Assembly: GCA_900548765.1 (NCBI GenBank)
Contig: URLU01000028.1
Span: 1-16,461, forward strand
Direction: 5' to 3'
Length of the DNA: 16,461 bases
Origin: an uncultured Lachnobacterium sp.
Lineage (GTDB): Bacteria > Bacillota > Clostridia > Lachnospirales > Lachnospiraceae
This document shows positions 6,719 to 15,000 of the stretch, piece after piece (position 1 is the stretch's first letter; every line of letters begins with the position of its first letter). The notes beneath the pieces were generated by a model. That model ran no database searches, had not been told where the DNA came from, and saw only the letters and a list, made by a program, of their open reading frames with translations. Position numbers and translations under genes: made by a program.

Positions 6719-7219
6719 TTAGTAGTTCTGCCAGCCAGCCTCTTTAAGGTGGGCATCCTTTGCCTCTACCTGTTCTCTCATCTCTTCCTTGTATTTCTTA
6801 AGCTTATCAAGAAGAGCTGCATCACTTGCTGCAAGAATTTTTGCTGCAAGAAGAGCTGCGTTCTTTGCCCCGTCAATTGCAACTGTTGCAACTGGTACTC
6901 CTGGCGGCATCTGCATGATTGAAAAGACTGCGTCCATTCCATCCAGATTTTTCCCTGAAAGCGGCACTCCGATTACAGGCAGATCAAAAAGGGCTGCGCA
7001 CATTCCCGGAAGGGCTGCTGCCATTCCTGCTCCTGCGATAATCACCTTGATATCCCTGCTCTCTGCGCTTCTTGTCCAGTCGATTAATGCGTCCGGCTGA
7101 CGATGGGCTGAGATAATTGTAATCTCATACTCTATTCCCAGCTCCTCAAGCTGGGCTGCTGCCTTGCTCATTACCTTAAGGTCCGAGTCACTTCCCATGA
7201 CTATTCCTACTTTTGCCAT
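6719..7219 (-). CDS. purE: N5-carboxyaminoimidazole ribonucleotide mutase PurE
   Basis: PurE moves the carboxyl group of N5-CAIR to give CAIR in de novo purine synthesis. The 166-residue protein shows the full active site: GSDSD (9-13), ISAHRQP (36-42) with the catalytic His39, AGAGMAAALPG and the PLSGKNLDGMDAVFSIMQMP segment. Length and motifs match the class I bacterial enzyme, which depends on a separate PurK; purK is not in the window, and neither are other pur genes. GGAGGA lies 6 bases before the ATG. It is between the M29 aminopeptidase (51 bp upstream) and the DUF362 gene (45 bp downstream), so it is expressed apart from a classical pur operon. No PurR or riboswitch signal is visible next to it. 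Confidence 0.95.
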   Translation of the reverse strand: MAKVGIVMGSDSDLKVMSKAAAQLEELGIEYEITIISAHRQPDALIDWTRSAESRDIKVIIAGAGMAAALPGMCAALFDLPVIGVPLSGKNLDGMDAVFSIMQMPPGVPVATVAIDGAKNAALLAAKILAASDAALLDKLKKYKEEMREQVEAKDAHLKEAGWQNY

Positions 7220-7270
7220 TTTTCTTCCTCCATTCCTATTACTAAATTGTTTCTATTACGCTCACTATGC

Positions 7271-9319
7271 TTAACGGCCTGCTTCCCATGCATCAAGCTC
7301 ATCCAGAGGCTTATTGAGCTCCTCTGTGCCTGCGAGCACGAATTTTCCATCTCTGATAATGTCCTCTGTAGAGCCATCCTTGCGGATTACTGTGATTGCT
7401 CCCAGCTCGTTGTATGGAATTGTAATGTCTGTATGACAGTTAAAATATGCCTTTGACGCATCTGTTTTTCTGAGGATAGATACAGAATTATCTCTTGCAA
7501 TAATAGCTTTTCCATCCGGATTATAGGTTATATTGTCCTCATCATAGGTGTAGCAGGTATCACCCACTGCAAAATGAGGTCCTGTCTTCTCTGCAATAAG
7601 GATTGGAAGCTTGTCCTGTATATCATAGACCCGTCCTACCCTGTAGGCAGTTGTATTTGTTCCGATTGCGAACTCTCCCATTGGAAGTGTGTCGTGGTGG
7701 AAAAGTACATTGTCTGCAATATACTTTTTATTTTCTTCCTCATTGTCAAAGTTTGTACAGGTATAGCTGTCAATCATTCCATCCTTGAAATCAATCTCCA
7801 GGTTCTTGTAGTTAAGTTCGTTTAAGAAAACCTGAGTTACATGAAGCTTACCATTTGTGCCCTCAAGCACCGGTGTGGTAAACACCTCTCCCACAGGAAT
7901 ATTTACATCTGCCACGCAGTTTTCAAAGGCTGTCTCCCTGTCAGGATTTGGAAGCTCATGTATTTTCACATACAAATCTGTCTTGTTGTCTCCACAGCCT
8001 AAAATGTGTACCCTGTCTGCTGTGTCCAGCACATCAATAAGCTTCTGCTGGATTGTCTGATAGAGCTTATAATCCAATGTATTGATTTTAACTGTCTCTG
8101 AGAAAAGCTCCTCATACTTGTCACCGATTGCAGCAACCGGGAAAGAAATAATTGTGAAGCTTCGCTCCTCACCATGGATATATTTATTTACAAGTCTTAA
8201 ATATTCACTTCTCTCCTTGACGCGGATTTCCTGCTGGCAATCAGAATATGCTGGATTCTCAGCCTTTGCCTCCGGTGAAAATGGCTCCTCGCCAAAGACC
8301 TCCATAACTGCCGGTCCGCCATAGCCTGGTGCGATATCCTTAATTCTCTCAAAGGCATTCTTTCTGCATTCAGTGCTGTACTCTCCCATTTCCCTGTCCA
8401 GCCATATGGCATCATCTTCCTTGTGGTCATAGTCATACTGCTTATTTACTGATGTAGAATAAGGCATGAGAATAGCCTTTAGGTTTATCTTTTCAAAATT
8501 CCTGATTGCACATCTGATTACACGCTCAAAGCCCAGAGGATATCTGATGTCACCAAAAGACTTTTTAGTGATGTCCTTATTGCAGGCAGCAAACCCCATC
8601 CTGTATCCCTCTGTGAAGGTGTCAGCCATTGACTGAATCTCCTCGTCTGAGAATGTGGCCAGATACTCTCTGCTCCTTATCTCATTCTCGCCCACAAACA
8701 AACCATACTGGTAGAGATAAGCATTGTTTGAAATATCACTGTTTTCAACCACTTCCTGCTCATAGTCATACTTTGTGGTAAATGACCTGTTAATCGAATT
8801 ATCTGTGAAGATTTCCATATAGTCATGCATAAAAGAATGCAGGCATTCATCTACCGCCTTTGGCGCAGCCTCATCTGATTCAAAATATGTGTACAGCTCC
8901 ACTACGAGTTCTGCGTAAATACACAGGTATTCGATATTTCCTTCAAACACATAGCGTGACGCACTGCTGATTCGATTTAAAATAGCTGCAAAATGCTGTC
9001 CGTACTCCTGTCCAAACACCTTGACCGAATACGCAGGATTAGCATAGCTTGTTCCATAATTTTCCTTTGTAAACTGTGTATATAGCTTGTCATTAAGCTC
9101 TTTTCCTTCAGCCTCAGACATTTTCTGCAAAGAGCCGTCCATTGCCATGCCCGCTATCCGGCTCTGTAAAAGCAGATACTCAGATACCACTCTGAAATAA
9201 TCTGCAAAATCCTTTTCAAGCTCATCTGACCTGCTAATCTCCTCAAGCCTCTCTACTACAAGCTCAAGCCTCTCTTCGTACATCTCATTTGTCTGGCTGT
9301 TTAATTCTTTGTACCCCAT
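7271..9319 (-). CDS. M29-type aminopeptidase with long N-terminal extension
   Basis: This 682-residue cytosolic metallo-aminopeptidase would release N-terminal residues from peptides. The last third carries the M29 (AmpS/AmpT-like) metal-binding pattern in order: E478 in VGEVFTTP, E549 in MGEFAIGTN, H582 in TGPHFAVG, and H629-x-D631 in NCHTDI. Family enzymes usually have about 410 residues with the first ligand near 250, so this protein has roughly 230-270 extra residues at the N-terminus. That extension is helical, rich in Glu/Tyr, with no signal peptide or membrane segment. GAGGTG lies 9 bases before the ATG; the preceding gene ends 25 bp upstream. A dinuclear Zn/Co centre follows from the family. 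The extension's job is unknown; it may control oligomerisation or substrate access. Confidence 0.85.
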   Translation of the reverse strand: MGYKELNSQTNEMYEERLELVVERLEEISRSDELEKDFADYFRVVSEYLLLQSRIAGMAMDGSLQKMSEAEGKELNDKLYTQFTKENYGTSYANPAYSVKVFGQEYGQHFAAILNRISSASRYVFEGNIEYLCIYAELVVELYTYFESDEAAPKAVDECLHSFMHDYMEIFTDNSINRSFTTKYDYEQEVVENSDISNNAYLYQYGLFVGENEIRSREYLATFSDEEIQSMADTFTEGYRMGFAACNKDITKKSFGDIRYPLGFERVIRCAIRNFEKINLKAILMPYSTSVNKQYDYDHKEDDAIWLDREMGEYSTECRKNAFERIKDIAPGYGGPAVMEVFGEEPFSPEAKAENPAYSDCQQEIRVKERSEYLRLVNKYIHGEERSFTIISFPVAAIGDKYEELFSETVKINTLDYKLYQTIQQKLIDVLDTADRVHILGCGDNKTDLYVKIHELPNPDRETAFENCVADVNIPVGEVFTTPVLEGTNGKLHVTQVFLNELNYKNLEIDFKDGMIDSYTCTNFDNEEENKKYIADNVLFHHDTLPMGEFAIGTNTTAYRVGRVYDIQDKLPILIAEKTGPHFAVGDTCYTYDEDNITYNPDGKAIIARDNSVSILRKTDASKAYFNCHTDITIPYNELGAITVIRKDGSTEDIIRDGKFVLAGTEELNKPLDELDAWEAGR

Positions 9320-9344
9320 TATTCATGTCACCTCGTTAATTATT

Positions 9345-9674
9345 TTATAATACAAAACCCATACCATAGGTTGCGCCCCACATAAGCACTGCAATAACTG
9401 AAAATAAAATTGCAAGCCTTGGGAATTTTTTGAATGAATCCTCTTCCAGCATACTCTGTATTGCTAAAACGATTGCGCTCAGGCTTAGGAGCAGTGCAAG
9501 GATTCCGGCACTTCCATAATATGTAGACAATTGTCCCGCCTCATTAAATGACAGCAGGACAAAAATCACGTACACCAGTATTGATACTGCTGCCATTCCA
9601 AGAGAGACAAAAGCCTTCCTGGAATTTGTTTTTTCAGTAAATTTATAATGTCCTCTTCGTCTATTTCTTACCAC
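9345..9674 (-). CDS. Small three-helix membrane protein (resembles DUF6142)
   Basis: The 109-residue protein begins with a strongly basic tail (VRNRRRGHYKF) and has three hydrophobic segments at about 21-42, 53-76 and 86-109, so it is an inner-membrane protein with a cytoplasmic N-terminus. It resembles small Lachnospiraceae membrane proteins that I recall as DUF6142, but that name is from memory and uncertain. The start is GTG 9674, supported by GGGAGAG six bases upstream. It overlaps the end of the vanZ-like gene by 14 bp in a different frame, so the two are probably translationally coupled. Function unknown. Confidence 0.75.
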   Translation of the reverse strand: MVRNRRRGHYKFTEKTNSRKAFVSLGMAAVSILVYVIFVLLSFNEAGQLSTYYGSAGILALLLSLSAIVLAIQSMLEEDSFKKFPRLAILFSVIAVLMWGATYGMGFVL

Positions 9675-10104
9675 TTACAACTCTCCCATAATACAGGATG
9701 TACCCGATTAAACCGCCAAAAGTATTTAAAATCAGATCATCCACATCAAAGCTTCCTGTTCTTGATATAAGCTGGGTCAGCTCCACCAGTAAAGAAAACT
9801 CAAAACTGAACAGCACTGTGTGGAACAGCCTTGGTTTTTTCTTTACCATCTTTGGAAGCAGATATCCAAAAGGAATAAAGGCAATCACGTTTCCAGCAAA
9901 ATTCAAAATCACATATTTCATTCCCAATATTTGCCTGCTTCTCCAGATTCTTTTTATTTCAAAAAGAGGCTGCAGATTATAGTGATATTCTTCTCCTCTG
10001 GTTGTCCTGCCCATGCTCTCCGCGAAAAACAAAAAGTAACCCAATGCTATTATATAAATAACAAATATAATGATAGAAATTATCCGTTCCTTTTTGCCCT
10101 TCAT
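9661..10104 (-). CDS. VanZ family membrane protein
   Basis: The 147-residue protein carries the VanZ pattern: NLQPLFEI near 43-50, NFAGNVIAFIPFGYLLP near 68-84, VELTQLISRTGSFDVDD near 107-123, then LNTFGGLIGYILYY. Four hydrophobic segments place it in the inner membrane. VanZ itself gives low-level teicoplanin resistance in Tn1546; most chromosomal relatives have no proven role, so resistance should not be assumed. I prefer ATG 10104, one base after the pyrE stop codon (TAA-T-ATG), because translation coupled to pyrE is natural there. An ATG 12 codons upstream (10140) would put non-family residues on the N-terminus, inside pyrE. Confidence 0.85.
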   Translation of the reverse strand: MKGKKERIISIIIFVIYIIALGYFLFFAESMGRTTRGEEYHYNLQPLFEIKRIWRSRQILGMKYVILNFAGNVIAFIPFGYLLPKMVKKKPRLFHTVLFSFEFSLLVELTQLISRTGSFDVDDLILNTFGGLIGYILYYGRVVSGKK

Positions 10105-10105
10105 A

Positions 10106-10786
10106 TTACTTACAGCCATACTGTTCGTAATATTTATCAATTGCTTCTTTTATCTTATCGTCAATTACTACCCTGCCCTGACATTCTCTGTTGTAGAGAT
10201 GCTCTGTAACCTCTGCCATAGTTACGATGGCTCTGCCGTCAAAGCCATACTTTTCCTTAATTTCATCAAGAGCACTTTTGACACCGCCCTGGCCTACTTC
10301 CATACGGTTTAAGCTTACCATAAGTCCAACGATTTCCACATTTGCTGCTGCTCTTACCTTTGGTACTGTCTCTTCCATTGATTTTCCAGAGGTTGTAACA
10401 TCCTCAATCATGACTACCCTGTCGCCATCCTTTAATGTGGTTCCGAGAAGTCCACCCTTGTCAGCACCATGATCCTTTGTTTCTTTTCTGTCTGAGCAGT
10501 AACGAATCTCTTTGCCATAAAGCTCGCTGTATGCAATAGCTGTAACTACTGCCAGTGGAATACCCTTGTATGCCGGTCCAAAGAGTACGTCAAAGTCATC
10601 ACCATAGTTGTCGTGAATAGCCTTGGCATAATACTCGCCCAATCTCTTGAGCTGTGAGCCTGTCACATATGCTCCTGCATTCATAAAAAATGGAGACTTA
10701 CGCCCGCTCTTAAGTGTAAAATCACCGAACTTCAAGACGTCACTCTCCACCATAAACTCTATAAATTCCTGCTTGTAGCTTTCCAT
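10106..10786 (-). CDS. pyrE: Orotate phosphoribosyltransferase PyrE
   Basis: PyrE joins orotate to PRPP to form OMP in de novo pyrimidine synthesis. The 226-residue protein shows TLKSGRKSPFFMNAG (24-38) at the orotate site, LFGPAYKGIPLA (68-79), the flexible catalytic loop SDRKETKDHG (98-107) and the PRPP-binding signature VVMIEDVTTSGKS (124-136). Length fits the clostridial form. AGGAGG lies 10 bases before ATG 10786. It is the first gene of a six-gene leftward cluster; the rest of the pyr pathway is not in the window. A promoter is visible at 10845-10873 and a 12-bp palindrome sits at its start point. I see no PyrR-type attenuator. Confidence 0.95.
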   Translation of the reverse strand: MESYKQEFIEFMVESDVLKFGDFTLKSGRKSPFFMNAGAYVTGSQLKRLGEYYAKAIHDNYGDDFDVLFGPAYKGIPLAVVTAIAYSELYGKEIRYCSDRKETKDHGADKGGLLGTTLKDGDRVVMIEDVTTSGKSMEETVPKVRAAANVEIVGLMVSLNRMEVGQGGVKSALDEIKEKYGFDGRAIVTMAEVTEHLYNRECQGRVVIDDKIKEAIDKYYEQYGCK

Positions 10787-10826
10787 TTATCTATAACCTC
10801 CTGTTTTTGTTTTTATCTAATTTACC

Positions 10827-10838
10827 AGTCTACAGACT
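10827..10838. promoter_or_regulatory. Short palindrome at the pyrE transcription start
   Basis: AGTCTACAGACT (10827-10838) is an inverted repeat (AGTCT/AGACT, 2-bp centre) starting at the predicted first transcribed base of the pyrE operon. The position suits a repressor, but the element is short and could be chance. Confidence 0.3.
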
Positions 10839-10844
10839 TTTCTA

Positions 10845-10873
10845 ATTTTATCATAAATCATATGTGGTTTCAA
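10845..10873 (-). promoter_or_regulatory. Promoter of the pyrE-to-DUF362 gene cluster
   Basis: On the minus strand TTGAAA (10868-10873) and TAAAAT (10845-10850) are separated by exactly 17 bp. The start site would be near 10838, giving a leader of about 50 bases. No other good promoter is seen inside the cluster down to 5552, consistent with one transcript. Confidence 0.55.
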
Positions 10874-11126
10874 TTGCTGAAAAGTGGGTTTGTTGAGTTT
10901 TTGTTTTATGCTGCACCTTTTGTTTTGGCTTGTTTTTCTGCATATGCCATTTTCATCACAAAGCTTGGATTTTTTCTTGTTATTTTGTTCATTTTCATCC
11001 ACTAAAATGGATAATTAGACATACATTTTCTTGAATTGTATACATTTTTCCCAAATTGTAAATAGTAATTTTAGTCTTTTTATGCTACCATATTTATATA
11101 ATTTTAGACGAAGGGGGATATATATA
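10874..11126. other. Divergent intergenic region, AT-rich
   Basis: Between the pyrE promoter and the rightward dehydrogenase gene the DNA is AT-rich with many T/G runs. A TATAAT at 11097-11102 could be the -10 box for the dehydrogenase gene, but no good -35 lies 16-18 bp upstream. No convincing gene, RNA or long repeat is seen. Confidence 0.4.
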
Positions 11127-11870
11127 ATGTTAAAGGGTAAAGTAGCAATCGTAACCGGTGGAACCAGAGGAATCGGTTACTCAACTGTCAGAAAATTCCT
11201 CGAAAACGGAGCAAGAGTAATCCTCCTTGGCTCACGCAGGGAAACAGTAGACAAGGCAGTCGCCTCATTGAAGGAAGAAAATCCAGACTGGGATGTAGCC
11301 GGGGATTATCCAGATCTCATGGATGAAGATGTAGTAAAGGCTTTTGTTGATGAAGTGGTCAGAAAATATGGCAGAATTGACATTCTGGTCAACAATGCCG
11401 GTGTATCAGATAGCACTCCTCTTGACAACTACACACTGGAAGCCTTCCGCAAGATATTTGACTTGAATGTAAACGCAGTAATGAACATGGTTATGCCAGT
11501 ATCAAAGGTGATGAAGAGCCAGCACGATGGTGTTATCCTCTCAACCAGCTCTATGGTAAGCTTGTGCGGACAGCCAAGCGGAGTTGCATATCCGGCAAGT
11601 AAGACTGCCATAAACGGACTTACCTGGTCACTGGCAAGAGAACTTGCACCATTTGGAATCCGTGTAAACGCTGTTGCACCTGGTATCACAAAAACAGATA
11701 TGGTGGCAGCTCTTCCAGATAACGTAATCGAGCCACTTATCAATCGTATACCGCTCCGCCGAATCGGGGAGCCGGAGGATATTGCAAATGCATTTCTTTT
11801 CCTGGCAAGTGATATGGCAAGCTATGTCACAGGAGAGATTCTATCAGTTGATGGTGCAATGAGGTCATAG
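11127..11870 (+). CDS. Short-chain dehydrogenase/reductase (FabG/BaiA-like)
   Basis: This classical SDR has 247 residues and is cytosolic. It shows the cofactor motif TGGTRGIG (10-17), NNAG (89-92), Asn114, Ser142 and the catalytic Y155-x3-K159 in YPASK, followed by APGITKTDM (184-192). Basic residues after the second strand (GSRRE, 35-39) favour NADP(H). As I recall clostridial BaiA (bile-acid 3alpha-hydroxysteroid dehydrogenase), the overall pattern, including TGGTRGIG, YPASK and the ending SVDGAMRS, is close, but FabG-type 3-oxoacyl-ACP reductases share most of it, so the substrate is unresolved. I chose ATG 11127 because AAGGGGG (11111-11117) lies 9 bases upstream; the frame stays open 32 codons further with no ribosome site and AT-rich non-family sequence. 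It stands alone, with no fatty-acid or bai genes beside it. Confidence 0.88.
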   Translation: MLKGKVAIVTGGTRGIGYSTVRKFLENGARVILLGSRRETVDKAVASLKEENPDWDVAGDYPDLMDEDVVKAFVDEVVRKYGRIDILVNNAGVSDSTPLDNYTLEAFRKIFDLNVNAVMNMVMPVSKVMKSQHDGVILSTSSMVSLCGQPSGVAYPASKTAINGLTWSLARELAPFGIRVNAVAPGITKTDMVAALPDNVIEPLINRIPLRRIGEPEDIANAFLFLASDMASYVTGEILSVDGAMRS

Positions 11871-11957
11871 TCAGACAACCAGGTCTGTCTGTGCCAGATG
11901 CTTGGGCTGCATGGCTGTGGCTTTGGTTACATGACCGCTTTGGATACACGGCTGTGT

Positions 11958-11986
11958 AAAAAGGCTCCCGGAATGGGAGCCTTTTT
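11958..11986. terminator. Bidirectional intrinsic terminator
   Basis: AAAAAGGCTCCC (11958-11969) pairs perfectly with GGGAGCCTTTTT (11975-11986) around a 5-base loop. It is a strong GC stem with A5/T5 flanks that can end transcription of the dehydrogenase gene from the left and of the surface-protein gene from the right. The rest of 11871-12025 shows nothing else. Confidence 0.85.
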
Positions 11987-12025
11987 AATGCCGATTTTTA
12001 AGGTGAAGCACACCCAGATAAATTC

Positions 12026-15000
12026 CTAAGCATTTCTATGACGTCTTCTAAGTCCATATCCAATTATGCCCACCCCTGCAATAATTATAATTGCAAATAT
12101 CCACAGTGAAGAACTTGTATCACCGGTCTTTGGTGAAGCCACACTCTGTACCGGGCTGGCTGATGCTGGCTGTGAAGCAATTGTTGGTACAGCAGGTGCC
12201 GGCTGCAGAGTAATTGTTGGTATAACTGGTGCTGGTGTAGTATCCGGAGGTGTTATACCTGGCTCTGGTGATACTATAGTATCAACATATGTCAATGCGT
12301 ATGTAGAAAACAGGTCTGTCTCAAAGGTAAACATCTGTGTTGCTGCATCAAAGCTTCCTTCCAGTACTGTCGCCACACCATCATGTATTCTAATCACCTT
12401 ATAAGTACGCTTAATATTATCGTTCCTATTTATAAGTGAATCATCTACCTTTAAGCTGAGGTTGATTTTTTCGCTTGTGCTGGTTATCTGTCTTGCTGCA
12501 TTATCTCCTACCTGAACCCACAAATTGATGTCATATGCCTTGCCGAGAGTCAGACTGCCAAGTGCGGCATTTACCTTTTCCAGGTCAGACTTATCTGTCT
12601 CCGCCCCAAAACTTGTATACACTACTGCATCTGCACCATTCTTGACAAGCTCTCGTTCCTGGTCTGTGAGGAGGCTTGAGCTTAGGCTGTTTATATCATT
12701 GTTTAATGCAAGTCCCTCTGGATTCTGCTTCTCGATTTTTCCCTCTGTCTGTGTCTGAGACTTCATGCGTACATTGAGACTTGTACCCTTTACATACAAT
12801 TCGCCATTTGCCGCATCACTGGTGAAGCAGCCTGCAAAGCTTCCAATATTGCTGATAAGTAAAATGTCATCTTCCTCGTACAGCTTTGTGCGGTTAAATA
12901 CACCAACCTTTGAATCTTTGCTGAAATTGTCACCAAGCTTAACCGGTATAGAGCAATATAAATTTCTCTGCTCGCCGTTTATAATATTATCTTTGATAAT
13001 TACTTCTCCATCCAAAATAAGCTGTGGCGAATTATATGACTGAATATAGACGCCCGCCGTCTGCGCATATGGGTCGTCTTCTGTCTCAGTATTTACGTTT
13101 CCCGTAATCATGGTATCTTTTATTATTGCAGTGCCATCCCCCTCAACTCTTACTGCACCATATCGCTTTGAGGTATTATTCTGTATCACACAGTTCCCAA
13201 TAATAGTATTTGTAGCTTCTGAGCAGATAACGCTTGTATAATAGCCCATGTTATCAATAAATTTACAGTTTACAATCTCTAATAATGTAGTGCCAGAACC
13301 ACCAAACCATATGCCAGAGCTCCAGTATTCACATTCATTATTATAAAAATCAGTGTTTGAAATCCTTACATTAGATTTTCCCATAACACCTATACAGGTA
13401 CCGCCTTCATGGGTTTTATTTTTGTAGAAAGTTCCTCCTGTCATGGCAAAATCAGCATCATCAACTAATATACAGCTTGTCACACCACCGGAGCTGTAAT
13501 CACATTCAAATCCTGTAATGACACCTCCCGTAATAGGTGTTCCATCATTTCTTACATATGCTCCACCATGCTTTGAATCAGGATTACTGTCATCTATTCT
13601 AAAGTTTAGATTCTGTCCCTTAGCAGCACGCACCAATATGCCCTCAGCTGTTCTTCCACCATCAAAATCTCTCATCTGTGAAAAATCCAATACATGACCA
13701 TTCAGGTCAATTCCAGTATTAGTGTATTCCTCATATTTGTATAATGATATGTCATAACCTGTTATGACAATATCATTGGCAAGCTTCACATATCCATCTG
13801 GAAGATATTGTCTCAAATCATCAGATGTGCTGACTATGTATGGGTCAGTCATTGTTCCAGAGCCTGTTACTCCCGCTTCCGGACTTGCTGTCACGGTCAA
13901 TGTTGCAGCTTCTGATGTGACAGAAGCATTTGAATTGCTGATAAGGCACTTATAGCTATAATTATTGCAATTTGTATCAGCTTTTCCTGTTGTATAGCTT
14001 GCCTCATTTTCTCCTGCTATATCAACAAATCCTTTACCATCATTTCTGTTAACCTGCCACTGGTATATCAAGCCAGCCCCTGTTGCACTTACTGCGAACG
14101 TTGCAGTCTGACCGGATTCTACAGTTGTGTCCTTCGGCTGGGATGTAATAGCCGGTACAGTTATTACATAATTATTATCTGAAATTTTAAGCTGGGCTTC
14201 TGTATATGAGCTGCTAGTCATTTCATCATACTTATATGCATTATTATCTCCAACCATAAACATCTTGTCTGATTCGGCAATATCATCGCAATTTGCTACA
14301 TCCACAATGTAATTGTCACCATCCAGTGTAACCACATTCCACATATAAGCTCCACTACCAACTTTATTGCTATCGATATTATTCCATGAAACTGTTCCAG
14401 TCATTGAAGAACATGTAATTCCACCATCCAAATCACAAAGATACTGAAAAGCCATTGCGTAGCCTCTACTATCCACATTTGTAGCTGTATTGCCATCAAA
14501 GACATTTATCATCTGGTTCATATCACCATATTTTGTTTCTGCATCCTCATCATAAGACACCCGCTTACAAATCTCATCAGCATAGCCTTTCAGTCGATTG
14601 TAAGGTGTCTGACCTTTATATTTATTTACGATTGTCTGGGCATAAGCTACTGCATTTGTTGCGGCTGTTGCCTTTTCTGAGTCAACCTCATATTCATCAT
14701 TAGAATCATTACAATATTTACTATTAACTGCAAAACTTATATAAGGCATTTCTATCCAAATACCACCGCCTTGACCATAGGCACTATAACCTTTATCTGT
14801 ATCATACCAATACATTTCATAAGGGCAATCCAGTAATAAAGCACTTACAACTTTTTCCAATTCTTTATCCCTGTTTTTTCTTGCGTCTTCATAATTAATT
14901 CCTTTCCACTTATATTTTACACCTACACCATACGTATCAAAGCAGGAAAAGGCTGTAGTACCGCCATTAGCAGCCACGTTTTTTATTCTTGCTTTAATAT

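Noticed and set aside
9661..10104. Calling the VanZ-like gene a glycopeptide resistance gene
   Set aside because: There are no vanHAX or vanRS genes nearby and chromosomal VanZ-family proteins mostly have no proven resistance role.
10817..11002. Leftward 61-codon open frame upstream of pyrE
   Set aside because: It has no ribosome site, is Lys/Asn-rich as expected from AT-rich DNA, and overlaps the pyrE promoter.
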